A program made the position numbers and the translations under genes. A stretch of 6,434 nucleotides of DNA from an uncultured Porphyromonadaceae bacterium. Lineage in GTDB: Bacteria > Bacteroidota > Bacteroidia > Bacteroidales > Muribaculaceae. Each line of letters starts with the position of its first letter. The stretch's first letter is position 1. Below the pieces are notes generated by a model. It did not search any database. It worked only from the letters and a program-made list of their open reading frames with translations, and was not told the DNA's origin. This document shows, piece by piece, positions 5,074-6,434 of this stretch. The stretch covers positions 1 through 6,434 of the forward strand of contig CAMWQF010000167.1 in NCBI GenBank assembly GCA_947176285.1. Direction: 5' to 3'.

Positions 5074-6402
5074 TTATTTCAGGATTTTTGACGTTGTGCC
5101 ATCGGCATTGCGGACAATGTTTATACCTTTTGACAATGATTGCAGACGGCGTCCATCAATTGAATAGATTGATTCCGGTGCAACAGAAGATGACGGGATT
5201 TCGCCAACAGCCAATTCTTCAGAACGATCAATCATGTATGTCTCATAATAAGCATCGCCTTCAGCAGAATAAAAGTCATCAGCATAGAAAGTATAGCCTA
5301 AAATCTTAGAACCATCAGCAGAAATACCGGTAGGCACATTATATCCGAGCATATCAGTCTCACCCAATTTCTCATAAAATTCAGGGAAAGCGTTATTAAA
5401 AGATTCAGCCACAGAGCTACCGGCTTTCATAATGAAAGCACCGGAAGAACCGAAGATAGGTTTACCGACACATCCAATAAATGTTCCATCATTTGCAATC
5501 GCTTGAGGGTAGAGACCTAAACCTAATTCATCAATCTCTTGATAATCATTGTAAATCTTTACTTCCTTTGTTTGTGTGTCATATACTGCCGCAACATTTA
5601 TATCAAGATCATCGGCATCTTTCATGAGAGCAAGAAAGGCAACGTATTTTCCGTTATCGCTCAAGCAATAACCATACATACCGGAAATTGCATAAAAAGG
5701 TTTGGAATCATCAGCGATATCCTTCTCTTCCAACTTAACATACCTACTTGGGAAGAAATCCACTTCATATTCACCTTTATCGTTGCGAACCCAGAGGATC
5801 GGAGCACCGAAGCCACCAATATTGCCTAAAATGTACTTACCATCGTCACTGACTTCCTTGGCAGCCGACTCCATTCTAACTTTACCGGCATAACCGCCAA
5901 GATCTTCTTTCGTAGGCATTGGGAGAATGTTCCAGTCACCATCCGCTTTTTTGCAAACAGCCATCGTAGAGAAACTTGCCTGACTGAAAGAGCCGACCCA
6001 AAAACTGCCATCGGGAGTCAGATCCTCACCAATAAAGGTTTTTACCGTATCGGGGGTTTCAATCATAGAAATTTTATCAGAAGCGAATGAATAAGTGATA
6101 CCCTGGGTTTCAAAACCGATTCCTAAGCCATTGTTGTCAACCGCTCTAAGTTCTCCGCCGTCTTCGCTATCGAACACCTGAAATTTAATGTCTCCGGAAC
6201 GGGTGTCACCAATAAAAACACCAACTCCATCAGGCAGGACACCACAAAAGTAGTTGCCGTTTGGAGAAATACCTGTGCCATATAGTTCAGGTTCAGTCAA
6301 ACCGGGAATCCCACCTTCGGAAATTCTGAAAATCTTTACAGTCTCCGCAGAAAGGGAAGCGCAGACAGCAAAAGCTACTGAAAGAGTAAAAAATTTCTTC
6401 AT
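5074..6402 (-). CDS. Secreted beta-propeller-like protein with T9SS-like C-terminal tail, function unknown
   Basis: The ATG at 6400-6402 gives 442 residues starting MKKFFTLSVAFAVCASLSAE, a clear signal peptide with likely cleavage near residue 19. A GTG three codons upstream (6409-6411) is in frame but would add MLN before the signal peptide, so I prefer the ATG. The mature protein holds seven degenerate repeats of the type (I/L/V)S-x-(D/N)-G-x-x-(I/V)-x-G, at about residues 45, 87, 128, 184, 247, 302 and 360. This spacing suggests a seven-bladed beta-propeller. Residues 410-442 (ESIYSIDGRRLQ, SKGINIVR, DGTTSKILK) resemble Bacteroidales C-terminal sorting tails of the type IX secretion system. 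No catalytic motif is recognised, so I assign no function. It could be a surface binding or scaffold protein. It converges on the GH3 gene and shares its terminator. The upstream 32 bases are AT-rich with no Shine-Dalgarno, and its promoter is probably cut by the window edge. Confidence 0.85.
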   Translation of the reverse strand: MKKFFTLSVAFAVCASLSAETVKIFRISEGGIPGLTEPELYGTGISPNGNYFCGVLPDGVGVFIGDTRSGDIKFQVFDSEDGGELRAVDNNGLGIGFETQGITYSFASDKISMIETPDTVKTFIGEDLTPDGSFWVGSFSQASFSTMAVCKKADGDWNILPMPTKEDLGGYAGKVRMESAAKEVSDDGKYILGNIGGFGAPILWVRNDKGEYEVDFFPSRYVKLEEKDIADDSKPFYAISGMYGYCLSDNGKYVAFLALMKDADDLDINVAAVYDTQTKEVKIYNDYQEIDELGLGLYPQAIANDGTFIGCVGKPIFGSSGAFIMKAGSSVAESFNNAFPEFYEKLGETDMLGYNVPTGISADGSKILGYTFYADDFYSAEGDAYYETYMIDRSEELAVGEIPSSSVAPESIYSIDGRRLQSLSKGINIVRNADGTTSKILK

Positions 6403-6434
6403 ATTTAACACAATAGCTCTAATATTTTGAATTT

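Noticed and set aside
6400..6411. GTG start at 6409-6411 for the secreted protein.
   Set aside because: The ATG at 6400-6402 begins a canonical MKKFF signal peptide. The GTG would only add three residues and has no better ribosome-binding context.

Overview
The window reads as chromosomal DNA of a Bacteroidales bacterium, most plausibly a gut member such as Muribaculaceae or a relative. The grounds are a Bacteroidetes-type promoter (TTGC, 19 bases, TATCTTTG), AT-rich start contexts without a Shine-Dalgarno, a DUF1573-type domain, and a secreted protein ending in a T9SS-like sorting tail. The family placement is inference; no marker gene is present.

Layout. Bases 1-1316 (minus) hold most of an AldA-like aldehyde dehydrogenase cut by the left edge. 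Bases 1317-1857 hold no gene I can support. They contain the aldA promoter and leader, a possible plus-strand promoter element, an array of short hairpins (1472-1597), a three-hairpin module (1616-1710) and a 53-bp tandem repeat (1722-1828). Bases 1858-4812 (plus) encode a large exported glycoside hydrolase family 3 enzyme with an N-terminal DUF1573-like domain and an inserted PA14 domain. Bases 4824-5003 hold a second hairpin array and a second copy of the three-hairpin module in the same orientation, followed by a bidirectional terminator (5006-5037). Bases 5074-6402 (minus) encode an unrecognised secreted protein with seven propeller-like repeats.

The three genes do not form an operon: aldA and the GH3 gene diverge, and the GH3 gene and the secreted protein gene converge. 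GH3 would release sugars from xylan-like or beta-glucan material outside the cytoplasm, and AldA would oxidise lactaldehyde from deoxysugar breakdown. A direct functional link between them is not shown by the sequence. No SusC/SusD pair or regulator is visible.

The most unusual thing here is the repeat system. The same composite (an array of about 20-bp hairpins joined by AGTATTR linkers, then three GC-rich hairpins in fixed order and spacing) brackets the GH3 gene as direct repeats. Within the arrays the stem sequences change but base pairing is kept. The downstream copy sits between the GH3 stop codon and its terminator, so it should be transcribed as 3' UTR.
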